Notes under the pieces: model-generated
Told to the model about the DNA's origin: nothing
Databases searched by the model: none
Seen by the model: only the letters and a program-made list of their open reading frames with translations
Shown: positions 1 through 10,244 of the stretch, piece after piece
How the letters are laid out: every line of letters begins with the position of its first letter
How positions within the stretch are numbered: the stretch's first letter is position 1
Origin: Eledone cirrhosa
Taxonomy: Eukaryota; Mollusca; Cephalopoda; Octopoda; Eledonidae
Length of the DNA: 64,000 nt
Direction of reading: 5' to 3'
Assembly: GCA_964016885.1 (NCBI GenBank)
Contig: OZ024747.1
Coordinates: forward strand, 2,421,762 to 2,485,761
Position numbers and translations under genes: made by a program

Positions 1-241
1 ACAGCTTGATGTCATCTGCATATTTCAGTACCGTGGTATTCTGTAAGTTGGCATCTATGTCATTAATGTATGCAACAAACAAAAGGGGACCAAGAACAGA
101 TTCCTGTGGTACACCAGATCACATCTCATATGGTGAAGAATGCTGTCCTAGAACCGTGACTACCACTTTTCGGCTGAGAATGAAGGATTTCAACCAGTTA
201 AAAAGATCATCCTTCACACCCATTGCAGATGTTATTTTGTA
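1..241 (-). pseudogene. Non-LTR retrotransposon reverse transcriptase fragment, broken
   Basis: Read on the minus strand, this stretch encodes the middle of a LINE reverse transcriptase, the enzyme that copies element RNA into DNA at the target site. The order is diagnostic: a [14 protein letters not shown] segment, then [20 protein letters not shown] (motifs of the palm), then KYADDIKL containing the catalytic YADD box at the window edge. The usual PQG glycine is E here. An in-frame TGA interrupts the frame just before SGVPQ (plus positions 119-121), so the copy is dead. The element continues to the left, outside the window. To the right it stops abruptly at a (CA)n(TA)n tract. The clade is not assignable from about 80 residues; the SGVPQ-S-LGP form fits Jockey/CR1-like elements. 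The family call is strong, the clade is a guess. Confidence 0.88.
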
Positions 242-248
242 AACCACA

Positions 249-286
<38 letters not shown>

Positions 287-460
287 GCATGTATCAATTT
301 ATATATCTGTATATATAAATATATATATATGTGTCTGTGTGCATACATAAAATATATATATATCTGTGAATATATATATATATATATCTGTGAATATATA
401 TATATATATATATCTGTGAATATATATATATATATATATCTGTGAATATATATATATGGA
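242..460. repeat. Compound microsatellite, (CA)n then (TA)n with ATCTGTGA spacers
   Basis: A (CA)n run passes into (TA)n broken at regular intervals by ATCTGTGA, giving about four imperfect units of roughly 25 bp. The minus-strand open frame here is an artefact of alternating Tyr/Ile codons. Positions 461-740 hold nothing I recognise. Confidence 0.9.
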
Positions 461-740
461 TTTTAACAAACAATGTAATATATGGATGGAAACAGTTTGT
501 CTCTGTATAAAATATCTTCACAGACAGCTGGACTAGTTTGATCTTGTGTTGAGATTTCATCAGTAATTGACCAGGCTCATTAATTGTCTACAGAGACACT
601 GTTTATAAGCTAACTATTATTAAGGGCTTAAGTAAAAGGGATGTATGCAATACAGTTTTGATAATTGAACTAGCTACAAAGGATGTGTCATAGCATACAA
701 ATTATTCTATTTGATTGAAAATCTCTGCATATATATGTGT

Positions 741-844
741 GAGTATATCATCATCATCATCAACGTAGAGACAATTTACCAGGATGAAGACGATGATGCT
801 GTTCATTTATACACACACACACACACACACATGTATATGTATAT

Positions 845-878
<34 letters not shown>

Positions 879-882
879 ATAT

Positions 883-916
<34 letters not shown>
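741..916. repeat. Mixed microsatellite (CAT)n, (CA)n, (TA)n
   Basis: A short CATCATCAT block, then (CA)n and about 75 bp of (TA)n. It abuts the 3' end of the next SINE, as is common in this window. Confidence 0.9.
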
Positions 917-1097
917 ATTGTTTCTATTTTTGGCACAAGGCCAGCAATTATCACAGTGTATTACTGGTACTTTATTTTATCGACCCCGTAAGGCTGAAAG
1001 GCAAAGTTAACCTTGGCGGGATTTGAACTCAGAATGGCAAGGGCCGTAACTCTATGCGTCAAAGCATGGCGTCCAACCCTCTACCGATACTGCCATA
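917..1097 (-). mobile_element. SINE-A, short-tailed form
   Basis: On the minus strand this reads tRNA-like head, B box, then the body with GATAAAATAAAGTACCAG and an end in GGCCTTGTGCC and AGAAACAA. SINEs of this sort are transcribed by RNA polymerase III from the head promoter and copied by LINE enzymes. The head ends at 1097, near the usual start TGGCAGTATCGG. Close matches recur at least fifteen times in the window, which is the main evidence. Confidence 0.9.
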
Positions 1098-1202
1098 TAA
1101 TGTCTGCGGTGTTGAGATCAGGGGAGTATTCTATGGGAAAAACTGAGTAGAGAAAGGTAAACCCCGACTGTGGTTTCGGCTTGTATTCAGATATATATAT
1201 AC

Positions 1203-1403
1203 CATCATCATCATCATTTAACGTCCATTTTTCCACGCTAGCAGGGGTAGGACAGGCTCTCATTTTGTGAGAGATCAGGTTGGAGGACCGAGTTTCACTC
1301 ACAAAGAACTGATTTGGGATTGGTTTCTATGGCTGGATGCCCATCCTTACACTAATAATCACATTTACAGTGTGGACTGGGTGCTTTTTGTCGTGATACA
1401 TAA
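1203..1403 (-). mobile_element. RTE-1 3' end, 5'-truncated
   Basis: The left boundary is CATCATCATCATCATTTAACG, the reverse of the RTE-1 3' tail, followed by the conserved 3' UTR including GGATGCCCATCCTTACAC. It matches the 3' UTR of the coding copy at 16,837-18,208. No coding sequence remains. Confidence 0.8.
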
Positions 1404-1431
1404 TTGTATGTATATATATATATACATAATC

Positions 1432-1667
1432 ATATCAAATAATAATAATATTCAATTCATTTGCAAGCAAACAGCCTCATTAGTCTAAGGTTTTTTAGAT
1501 GACCATCGCCCTCCTTTTTTTTCTAGGGGTGACACAGAGAAACAATCTTTTCCCTGTTTCTCTATGTCACCCCTACAACAAAAGGGAGGTGATGGTCATC
1601 TAATAACCAAACAGCCAATGAGGCTGTTTGCTTGCAAATGAATCAATTATTATAATTATTTGATATA
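1432..1667. mobile_element. Foldback (palindromic) MITE-like element
   Basis: A left arm of about 112 bp (1432-1543) and a right arm of about 113 bp (1555-1667) are imperfect reverse complements around an 11-nt loop. Shared stretches include TTCATTTGCAAGCAAACAG, TTAGATGACCATC and GGGGTGACA. There is no coding capacity. The structure fits a non-autonomous foldback DNA transposon; the superfamily is unknown. Confidence 0.75.
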
Positions 1668-1735
1668 AAACTCACAAATGTATTTACATATCTGCTATGT
1701 TAGAGCGAAAAACCTAATTCTAATTTTGTTTTTTT

Positions 1736-1800
1736 TATATATACATACACACACATACACACACACATACACACACACATATACAAACATATCTGCATAT
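1736..1800. repeat. Microsatellite (CA)n with CATA
   Basis: CA-rich tract with interspersed ATAC. Positions 1801-2010 are AT-rich with nothing recognisable. Confidence 0.85.
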
Positions 1801-2010
1801 ATATTTTTGAGTATGTGTTTATAAATGTATATTTATTTATTAGTCTTAGTGAAAACAGTGGAAGGAATACAATACTAAAGTTGATGTCTGATTCAAGAGA
1901 AGTTCTGTAACCTTACCATAATTATTGAGATATTTCAAATATTTAGTCAGTCAAGACTAGAAGAGTTATGTACCTTGCATCTTGTCAGTCGTTGCAGGCT
2001 TGTTCTAGTT

Positions 2011-3338
2011 CCATGTGGGTGTGTTCTGTACATGTGGGTGTGTGTTCTGTACATGTGGGTGTGTTTTCTGTACATGTGTGTGTCTGTGTTCTGTACATGT
2101 GTGTCTGTGTGTTCTGTACATGTGGGTGTATTCTGTACATGTGGGTGTGTGTTCTGTACATGTGGGTGTGTGTTCTGTACATGTGGGTGTGTTCTGTACA
2201 TGTGGGTGTGTGTTCTGTACATCTGGGTGTATTCTGTACATGTGGGTGTGTGTTCTGTACATGTGGGTGTGTGTTCTGTACATGTGTGTGTCTGTGTTCT
2301 GTACATGTGTGTCTGTGTGTTCTGTACATGTGGGTGTGTGTTCTGTACATGTGGGTGTGTGTTCTGTACATGTGGGTGTGTTCTGTACATGTGGGTGTGT
2401 GTTCTGTACATGTGGGTGTATTCTGTACATGTGGGTATATTCTGTACATGTGGGTGTGTGTTCTGTACATGTGTGTGTCTGTGTTCTGTACATGTGTGTC
2501 TGTGTGTTCTGTACATGTGGGTGTATTCTGTACATGTGGGTGTGTGTTCTGTACATGTGTGTGTCTGTGTTCTGTACATGTGTGTCTGTGTGTTCTGTAC
2601 ATGTGTCTGTGTGTTCTGTACATGTGTGTCTGTGTGTTCTGTACATGTGTGTCTGTGTGTTCTGTACATGTGTGTCTGTGTGTTCTGTACATGTGTGTCT
2701 GTGTGTTCTGTACATGTGGGTGTATTCTGTACATGTGGGTGTGTGTTCTGTACATGTGTCTGTGTGTTCTGTACATGTGGTGTGTGTTCTGTACATGTGT
2801 GTCTGTGTGTTCTGTACATGTGTGTCTGTGTGTTCTGTACATGTGTGTCTGTGAGTTCTGTACATGTGTCTGTGTGTTCTGTACATGTGGGTGTGTGTTC
2901 TGTACATGTGTGTCTGTGTGTTCTGTACATGTGGGTGTCTGTGTTCTGTGCATGTGTGTCTGTGTGTTCTGTACATGTGTGTCTGTGTGTTCTGTACATG
3001 TGTCTGTGTGTTCTGTACATGTGGGTGTGTGTTCTGTATATGTGTGTCTGTGTGTTCTGTACATGTGTGTCTGTGTGTTCTGTACATGTGTCTGTGTGTT
3101 CTGTACATGTGGGTGTGTGTTCTGTACATGTGTGTCTGTGTGTTCTGTACATGTGTGTGTCTGTGTTCTGTACATGTGTGTCTGTGTGTTCTGTACATGT
3201 GTCTGTGTGTTCTGTACATCTGGGTGTGTGTTCTGTACATGTGTGTGTCTGTGTTCTGTACATGTGTGTCTGTGTGTTCTGTACATGTGGGTGTGTTCTG
3301 TACATGTGTGTCTGTGTGTTCTGTACATGTGGGTGTGA
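2011..3338. repeat. 1.3 kb minisatellite, unit 19-23 bp around TTCTGTACATGTG
   Basis: More than 60 units share the core TTCTGTACATGTG followed by a variable GT-rich spacer (GGTGTG, TGTCTGTG and similar), giving 19-, 21- and 23-bp versions. The core holds the palindromes TGTACA and ACATGT. Version types alternate in short blocks, as expected from unequal exchange. Because the spacer lacks TAA, TAG and TGA in any frame, long open frames appear on both strands; they are not genes. Confidence 0.95.
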
Positions 3339-3649
3339 ATGACTGTATTGCTATAGACACACCCACACATTCTTTACAGTAGTTATGCTGGGTTCAGCTA
3401 CTTTCAATCATATAGAACCCAAGAAGCAGAAAAATATAGAACCCAGTACTTCCACGAAGAAGAATATAGAACCCAGTATTTATTTCAGTCTGGTCCTTAT
3501 TTTGTAAGGACCTGTAACTAATGATGGAGTCGTAAGGGTGCCAGGGTCATATTTTAAATCTGGTGGAGCCCATTATTCTCCAAATCTGAACACAGCCGAT
3601 TTCCTCCAGAGAAGAAGTGAGGTGAGAAAGAGATATAGAGGAAGAATCA
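3339..3649. other. Unassigned interval with a short ATATAGAACCCA repeat
   Basis: ATATAGAACCCA(G/A) occurs three times between 3411 and 3480 at irregular spacing. I recognise nothing else. Confidence 0.5.
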
Positions 3650-3745
3650 AGCCCAGTACTAGACTGCTACTACTTTTATCAACCTCAAAATTTTGAAAGG
3701 TAAAGTTGACCTTGGTGGAATTTAAATTCAGTGCCAAATGCCAGA
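3650..3745 (-). mobile_element. SINE-A remnant, strongly diverged
   Basis: The minus strand carries GGTCAACTTTACCTTTCAAA and the AGTACTGGGC block of the SINE-A body with many substitutions. Head and tail are missing. Confidence 0.55.
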
Positions 3746-3921
3746 ACAAAGACCGAAAAACATTCTATTTGAGGTTCTACCAAGTCAAATTGCTGTTATT
3801 TTATTGGTTGCTTTATAACAAATTACCAAGTTATCTTTTGATATAAAGGGAGGCAATTCGCTAGTTTATTTTCTGGTTCCTGAAGTGAAATGCCAGTCTT
3901 TGTGATAAAATCTTTGCTATG

Positions 3922-4150
3922 TTAACCCTTTAGCATTTACATTACTCTGTATATACTATTGTATTTCCGTGGTAAAGGCTTTACCTCACATAATTATTTC
4001 ACATAATATGGAATCTATAAGATTTTGATGTTATTTATTTTGAGAACAATGCCTTAACTTCAGTATGAGTGGCAAGTTATGACTGGTTTGAACAGAAAAA
4101 GGTAAGAGAATTCTGGCCGGATATGGCCGGTTTAAATGCTAAAGGGTTAA
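3922..4150. mobile_element. TIR element (MITE), 18-bp terminal inverted repeats TTAACCCTTTAGCATTTA
   Basis: The 229-bp element starts TTAACCCTTTAGCATTTA and ends with its exact reverse complement TAAATGCTAAAGGGTTAA. The inside is non-coding and includes GGCCGGATATGGCCGG near the right end. This is the pattern of a non-autonomous DNA transposon. A target duplication is not clear, so the superfamily stays open. Confidence 0.8.
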
Positions 4151-4454
4151 GATGTCTAATACCAGCTTCTACTTCCATGTTGTTCTTACTAAGGGTTAGG
4201 GTTACTAAGGGTGGAATTATTAAATTGATTTCTTCATATGTGCAACTATCAGTTACCCTGACTGAAAGTGTTTTTAGTAATTTATTTAAGTATTTGCTGT
4301 CTGTATGTTCTTGAATGAAGGCGCCTCCATGAGACTACATGACCTGCTTGAAATAGCAACTAAAATGACCTTATCACACCTTACTATCTTCAAAGAAGTG
4401 AAAGCACTTTAGATATTGTAGTCTATGTTACACCTCAAATTGCAATGTAATGCC

Positions 4455-4920
4455 TTAGAACCTTATGTGATTTAGGGTGGAGGTAAATTCCTTATCTGCA
4501 ATATGCTGCAACATGTTCTCTGCCTCCAACCTAGATTCTTCAGCCATAAACCCTAGTACTGTAGCCTGTAATACAGAGGACAGGAAGATAAACAAATGCC
4601 GGGGCTTGTCCAGCTGCTGCTTCATTGCAGCAGTCAACATCGAAACCTCAGAGGTCCTCAGACTCCATACAGCTGATCTACTCTGTAAAATCAGAATGAC
4701 AGCAGCCTACCTGAGGAAGGAGCTTCACAAGGTGGAGTGGCTGGTGCAGTGTGTGTCACTGGCTATTGTCCACAGCAATGCATTTGCCATTTTGTTCGTG
4801 GTGCACAGCCAAAATATCATTCTAGGTGTAGAGTGTCACCCTCTGCCCTTCCCCTTTTATTGCTCAACAAGCCTTGACTTTTCCCTCTATTTTGTTTTTA
4901 TTAACTATTCCGTTCAATAA
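4455..4920. other. Unrecognised open frames, GC-richer patch
   Basis: This patch is richer in G+C than its surroundings and keeps a 147-residue plus frame (4477-4920) and a 61-residue minus frame (4455-4640, open further upstream). The minus product has an amphipathic run, LGFMAEESRLEAENMLQHI. I recognise neither frame and see no convincing splice sites. An AATAAA lies at 4914-4919 on the plus strand. It could be a decayed transposon coding segment or a processed copy of a host gene. Confidence 0.25.
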
Positions 4921-5190
4921 ATTATTATTTTGTTAGTGGAGTTAAACTAATTAAGTCTACCTCCAAACAGTTATACAGTTATTGTGTCACCTTGTTTAAC
5001 ATTACCACCTGTTCCTTGAATGGTGTTAGAGGCACCAACACTATTAGAAGTATTCCAAGTATTCACTTAAGCCACTGAACAAAAATAACTGTTTCTTCTG
5101 ATTCACACTAAAAACTATTTCACTTTTCTTTTCTTGCTAATGACCTTAAGAAAGGCATGAACATCACAACTTCTCATATCATTAGTGTGT
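4921..5190. other. Unassigned interval
   Basis: AT-rich with no frame, repeat or site that I can support. Confidence 0.5.
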
Positions 5191-5361
5191 CAGACATGCT
5201 TCACAAATTTGTTCTGAGTTCAAATCTTGCCAAGGTCAACTTTGCTCTTCACCCTTTTGAGGTCAATAAAATAAGGTACCAGTAACTCACTCGGGTTGAT
5301 TTAATTGACTTTCTGCTTTCCCCTAAATTGTTGGCCATGTGCCTAAATCAGAAACTATTAT
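5191..5361 (+). mobile_element. SINE-A, long-tailed form, head truncated
   Basis: It begins in the second half of the tRNA-like head (B box region GAGTTCAAATCTTGCC), then the body and a tail ending CTAAATCAGAAACTATTATC. The extra T-rich block GATTTAATTGACTTT marks the long-tailed form. Confidence 0.85.
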
Positions 5362-5583
5362 CACATCCAGACATAATGATGTATTAATAGATAGGTCCAA
5401 AGAAGGTCAAGCAATACATCCTGTTTATTACATTGACCCAAGATAAATCAAGTATTGTATTGATTCCGATGTACAGCAGTGTGGCCACCATTATTTCACT
5501 TAATACACTAAATCAGTAATTTGGTGGAGAGAAAAAAACATTTCTTTCCTTTTTGTTTGGGAAAACAAATTAATTAAATTGAA

Positions 5584-5815
5584 AACACACAGACATTAAA
5601 CACAGAGACATACACACATAGACACATAAATACATAGACACATACACACATAGACACATAAACACATACATACACATGCACACACAAACGTAAACATACA
5701 CACACACAAATGTAAACATACATATACATACACAAACAAACATACACTCACACACAAGCACTTAAACACACACACAAACACAGAGAAACACAGACAAACA
5801 GACAGACACAGAGAT
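5584..5815. repeat. CA-rich microsatellite, ACACATAGACACATA type
   Basis: Irregular mixture of ACACAT, AGACAC and AAACAC. Positions 5362-5583 and 5816-5966 hold no feature I can support. Confidence 0.85.
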
Positions 5816-5966
5816 TGGGTAAATGAAAGAGAGAGATGATACATTAATGTACTTAGTACATTTAAAAAATAACTGATTTTAATAAATATCTCAATATGTG
5901 TGTATTGGATGTATATGTAAACAGATAGATATATCTATATGTTTATACTCACACACAGCACACACA

Positions 5967-6131
5967 ATCATCATTATTGTATAATGTCCATTTTCCATGG
6001 TTTCATGGGTTAGATAGGTTGTCATGTCAGGAGACAGGTCCAGAGGCCATATCTTACCATACAGATCTGTGTTTGGCTTCGTTTCTAGGGCTCGATGTCT
6101 TTCCTAATACCAACTACTTTGTGGACTGTAA
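5967..6131 (-). mobile_element. RTE-1 3' end, diverged
   Basis: The minus-strand tail (TCATCATTATTGTATAATGTCC at the left edge) is followed by the 3' UTR block CTCGATGTCTTTCCTAATAC. It ends in CA repeats. Confidence 0.7.
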
Positions 6132-6330
6132 GCATATATACATATACACACACATATACACATATATATATAAACACACATATATATATATATACACACA
6201 CACATATATGCACACACATACACACATACACACACATATACACACACATATACACATATACATACACACACATATACACACATATACACACACATACACA
6301 TACACATATGTATATATGTGTATATGTGTG

Positions 6331-6406
<76 letters not shown>

Positions 6407-6412
6407 TCCTGG
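6132..6412. repeat. Compound microsatellite (CA)n/(TA)n
   Basis: CA and TA blocks alternate and end in about 55 bp of pure (TA)n and a short (CA)n. Several open frames here are artefacts. Confidence 0.95.
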
Positions 6413-6560
6413 TAAATCCATTTTTTTCTCCCTTTTCCAATCTTCTCTTTCATTGACTTTACCCTTTCCTTGTGAAGGACTCAATATGTTGAAACTTTCC
6501 TTTTCTAACCAGCCTGAAACTAAGAAGACTGAGTAATTCTTTTGCCTGCTTGGCTTTGTT

Positions 6561-6598
6561 TGAAAAGCGAACGTAAAATGATGATGATGATGATATAT
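6561..6598 (+). mobile_element. RTE-1/SINE-B tail fragment
   Basis: Only the terminal GCGAACGTAAAATGATGATG and the (GAT)n tail are left. Confidence 0.65.
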
Positions 6599-6649
6599 AC
6601 ATACATACACACCCTTGTGTGTGTATGTATGTATAAATATATACATGCT

Positions 6650-6772
6650 CCACCCTTCCAAGCAGGGAAAAGCGGACGTAAAATGATGATGATCATCATT
6701 TTACGTCCACTTTTCCCTGCTTGCAAGGGTGGGATGGGTCCTATTTAGCACAGCATCTCTCCACTTGTCACA
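6650..6772. mobile_element. Two RTE-1-type tails joined head to head as a palindrome
   Basis: A plus-strand tail (6650-6692) meets a minus-strand tail (6691-6772) at the (GAT)n/(ATC)n junction. This makes an 83-bp near-perfect palindrome at 6650-6732 with CCACCCTT at one end and AAGGGTGG at the other. The right-hand copy continues with GATGGGTCCTATTTAGCAC. Confidence 0.8.
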
Positions 6773-6784
6773 TACACACACACA

Positions 6785-6893
6785 CGACAGGTATAAGCTT
6801 GGTCAGCCGACCAGCTACTGCCCACAACAGGACAACCCGTCTAACCCATGCTAGCGTGGAAGAACGGACGTAAAACGGTGATGATGATGATGA
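6785..6893 (+). mobile_element. RTE-1 3' end, short
   Basis: Contains ACAGGACAACCCGTCTAACC, CATGCTAGCGTGGAAGAACG and a terminal (GAT)n tail. Confidence 0.75.
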
Positions 6894-7500
6894 TATATGT
6901 GTTGTAAAAGATGACAGTCAAATATATCGGTATTCAAAACTTCTTGAGGTATGCAAACATTTTGGCCACAACAAGATGAATCGTTTTGAACATAGCAAAA
7001 ACTCTGAGAAGCAACAGAGTGAATAATCAACCTTTTCTAAATATATATATATACACACATGCATATACATATAAATACATACATACACACATATATATAC
7101 ATATATGTGTGTGTGCGTTTATGTACACATATATATCAATGTATGCTCAAGACACTCACAAATACTCATATACACATAGATACATTTCTATGCACTACTA
7201 CATTCTAGAGACTGGGAGATGTGGATGTTATCTCCTCGAAATGGCTGGAAGGGAGATAATCTTCTTATTGACAAAAGAGATTTAGCTTGGGTTTTCAGTA
7301 TAGTGAATAACATAGTAGACTGTAACCAGTGTAAGATCAACTCTGCATTGGTGCATGTCAGTTTGTATAAAATAATCAAGTGATGAATGTTGAGTGAATC
7401 CCATCAGTTGAATTGACATCAATCCTCTTATATACTACTATATCGTTAGAGAGGTTTTAATTCTGCCTATTCAATTAATGTCAATGGAACTTTTATCAAA
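6894..7500. other. Unassigned interval with a microsatellite at 7041-7135
   Basis: TA/CA-rich sequence between 7041 and 7135; otherwise no frame or repeat I can support. Confidence 0.5.
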
Positions 7501-7501
7501 T

Positions 7502-7626
7502 TATATATACATAAATAATATTACATATATATACATAAATAATATTACATATATATATACATAAATAATATTACATATATATATACATAAATAATATTAC
7601 ATATATATATACATAAATAATATTAC
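7502..7626. repeat. Tandem repeat, 22-26 bp, five units
   Basis: Five units of ATACATAAATAATATTAC preceded by a (TA) run that lengthens across the array (22, 24, then 26 bp), a stepwise slippage pattern. Confidence 0.9.
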
Positions 7627-7680
7627 AAATTGCTCACAATTCTTTAAGAATAACATTACAAATATAATGTTGTGATGAAC

Positions 7681-7812
7681 ATCATCATACGTCCACTTTT
7701 CCCTGCAAGGGTGGGATGGGTCCTATTCAGCACAGCATCTCTCCACTTGTCACGATCCTTCGTCATGTCCTCCGTGAGCTTCAGCGATCTGAGGTCTCAT
7801 CTCACCAAACAT
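7681..7812 (-). mobile_element. RTE-1-type 3' end, CACGATCC subtype
   Basis: The minus-strand tail is followed by GTGGGATGGGTCCTATTCAG and CTCCACTTGTCACGATCC. The same block follows the tails at 6721 and 47,450, so this is a subtype of the 3' end rather than random sequence. Confidence 0.7.
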
Positions 7813-8112
7813 ATATAACAAATACAACCAACCATCACTAGGAACCTCACAAAAACAACACCGAGAGTGACCAGAGTGAGAGAAAGATAAAAAGAAAAAA
7901 AGGGGGAAGCAAAAACAAAAAACGACCCTCAATTCACCCCCCAAGTGCGACAATCGGCCACACATCGTAAGGTCAATGGAACACTTTAAGGCAAGATAAC
8001 ATGCTTGCAACATTATAGTGGGTGATGGCGAGGCTAAGGCACTGAAATAACCAGGCACCCCCATCTACATCACCTCACACCTCAGGTTTAAATTGTGTTT
8101 GGAAATGTGATA
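7813..8112. other. Unassigned interval
   Basis: Purine-rich AAAGAAAAAAAGGGGGAAGC and a 104-residue minus frame (7750-8064) that overlaps the neighbouring repeat. I do not regard it as a gene. Confidence 0.4.
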
Positions 8113-8541
8113 TCATCATCATCATCATCATCATCGTTTAACGTCCATGTTCCACGCTTGCATGGGTTTGGACGGGAGTTTTCCCACTTGAGGCAAGAGT
8201 GGTTGTCTTGCTCGCATAGGACTGTCTGGCGGGTTTTCTACAGCTGGATGCCCTTCCTAACACCAACCACATTTACAGTGTGGGGCTGGGAGGTTTTTAC
8301 CGTGTTGCCTACACGGCCACATTACAGAGTGGACTGTGTGTTTTTTTTGTCGTGACACCTACACGATCTCATTTGTTTCGGCCTGGATGTTGTGGCACCA
8401 ACATAACTTTACATTGAAAGGGGCGGTGTGGATGGGGTGGGGTGGTGGGATGGGGGTGATTTTGTTAGAGGTGCCTACTGACTGTAGTAGGTTTTACTTT
8501 GTATTTAGGTAAGGCGGGTCTTCTCTATTACAAGCAAGACA
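8113..8541 (-). mobile_element. RTE-1 3' end, about 430 bp
   Basis: It matches the reverse complement of the 3' UTR of the coding copy from its end (18,208) back to the stop region, including TAAGGCGGGTCTTCTCTATTAC, which covers the last coding codons. Of the truncated copies this has the longest intact 3' UTR and helps define the consensus. It retains only the last few codons. Confidence 0.85.
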
Positions 8542-8570
8542 ACCAGATGCATCACTGATCTTTCGTTTTA

Positions 8571-8584
8571 TGTATATATATATG

Positions 8585-8650
<66 letters not shown>
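8571..8650. repeat. (TA)n microsatellite
   Basis: About 80 bp of (TA)n with ATGTAT interruptions. Confidence 0.95.
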
Positions 8651-8653
<3 letters not shown>

Positions 8654-8654
8654 T

Positions 8655-8821
8655 AAACCAAAAGATATATGCATATATCTATATATCATAAGAGAAACGC
8701 ACAGTATTTTGTAAATATATATAAAGCATGTGTTCGAGAAACAGTATATAGTTTAAGGTGGAAAAGTTATAACTTTTCCACCTTAAATGATATATGGCTA
8801 TATGTATATATCATTTGGTTT
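8655..8821. mobile_element. Foldback element with a perfect 36-bp central palindrome
   Basis: Outer arms AAACCAAAAGATATATGCAT (from 8655) and the matching reverse complement ending TTTGGTTT at 8821 enclose a perfect palindrome at 8752-8787, TTTAAGGTGGAAAAGTTA and its complement with no loop. There is no coding capacity. Confidence 0.65.
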
Positions 8822-8913
8822 GAATTATTAATGCTCTTGACAAATGTCCATTGAGCTTTTCTGCTGAGAAACATATTCATCATATGTAATATATGTTATG
8901 ATACTTTAAATCA

Positions 8914-8915
8914 GT

Positions 8916-8977
<62 letters not shown>
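8914..8977. repeat. (TA)n microsatellite
   Basis: Runs directly into the hairpin element that follows. Confidence 0.9.
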
Positions 8978-8980
<3 letters not shown>

Positions 8981-9068
8981 AACCAGTAAGACCCCGACGG
9001 CTTGAGCTCAGCCGTCGGGGTCTTACTGGTTCCTATTTCCCACTCTACTACCCTAAGTACTGAGTACT
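8978..9068 (-). mobile_element. Hairpin element F, copy 1
   Basis: Perfect 25-bp arms (8978-9002 and 9010-9034) around a 7-nt loop TGAGCTC; each arm contains ACCCCGACGG. The flank to 9068 (reverse complement GTACTTAG.GTAGTAGAGTGGG) also precedes the second copy at 38,650-38,805, so the repeated unit is flank plus hairpin. Confidence 0.75.
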
Positions 9069-9112
9069 TTGGTGCGTTATGGTCCACCTGGTTCCTTACC
9101 ACACTTCCTTCA

Positions 9113-9113
9113 T

Positions 9114-9151
<38 letters not shown>

Positions 9152-9180
9152 CATATATATATATACATATATATATATTT
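9113..9180. repeat. (TA)n microsatellite
   Basis: (TA)n with ATGTATA interruptions. Confidence 0.9.
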
Positions 9181-9185
9181 ATATG

Positions 9186-9301
9186 TAGGGTTAGTTCCAC
9201 AACAAATTAACAAACCATGAGGACACGTGTTTCACTGAACAGTTTGGTGAAACATGTCTCCTTGAGTATGGTTTGCTAATTTGTTGTGGCACTAACCCTA
9301 T
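9186..9301. mobile_element. Foldback element, 116 bp
   Basis: TAGGGTTAGTTCCACAACAA on the left pairs with TTGTTGTGGCACTAACCCTA on the right. Inner parts ACACGTGTTTCAC and GGTGAAACATGTC also pair. Arms of about 55 bp nearly meet, leaving a very short loop. Confidence 0.7.
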
Positions 9302-9368
9302 ACCAAGCTTGTCCTTTGTACTGAGCGTTCTACCAACTACGGATATAACCTTCCTGTTTCATACCACT

Positions 9369-9426
9369 ATATATATATATATATATATATATACACCAGT
9401 ACGGATATTACCTTCCAGTGTTCTAC

Positions 9427-9462
<36 letters not shown>

Positions 9463-9470
9463 GTATATAT
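9369..9470. repeat. (TA)n and (CT)n microsatellites
   Basis: Two (TA)n runs flank a CTCTCTCTCT block. Confidence 0.9.
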
Positions 9471-10244
9471 AATTTGAAAGATTTGGTTGCTATATCTATA
9501 GAGTGTAAATCCTAGCATTTGGACAATTTTGACATTTAATTGAAGAGTGTAACGTACAGCATTGTTTCTGCTAGGTTCAATGATTAAAAAGCAGGGGTGC
9601 ACTGAGTGGGTTATTTTACATTCATAGAAAATCAATGAATTTATCTTCCTTTGTAATTTGAAGATCATGATTTCAATTCTCACCTGTGGATCTTATTATT
9701 GGTTCATTCAATGTGATTGGTTTATACACTAATATCCCACATAATTATTGACCAGAGGCTATTCAATATTGGCTCAACACATACATATGCGAATTACTGG
9801 ACTGTTTAGAAACAAATTTCTTTATCGAAGGTCTCAGGTTTATTCTACAAAATAATTAATCTATGTTCAATGTACTTACCATAATGCCAAATTTGGGGAA
9901 CAGCAATGGAGTGTACAAAAGTAACACTAACACATGCAAATCTAGGTATGGGTTACCACGTCAAGGTAACCCATAACTAGATTTATGAAAAGCGACTTAA
10001 ACAATTTGGAGTCAACTTAACATTTAAAAAAAATTTTCATTTATCTTGGTGACTGTTTTATTTTATGGAAAGAAATGGTAGTACACTAGAGGGATTTAAA
10101 AATATTATAACCACCATAAATACCAATATATAATTCTCGATAGAATTTAACAAGGAAGAACTTAACTTTTGAGATATTTTGATAATGATAATAGATGGAC
10201 TGATTGAAACATATATTGATTATATATTCACAGACTCAAAACAC
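9471..10244. other. Unassigned interval with a small palindrome at 9936-9984
   Basis: AAATCTAGGTATGGGTTAC and GTAACCCATAACTAGATTT are inverted around about ten bases at 9936-9984. I see no other supported feature. Confidence 0.5.

Noticed and set aside
1947..3382. Several open frames of 170-460 codons on both strands, Cys/Val- or Thr/His-rich.
   Set aside because: They are reading frames of the TGTACATGTG minisatellite; every frame is open because the unit lacks stop codons. No unique N-terminus or domain.
4187..4213. Telomere-like AAGGGTTAGGGTT.
   Set aside because: Only about two TTAGGG units; too short for an interstitial telomeric tract, and chance is likely in GGTTA-rich sequence.
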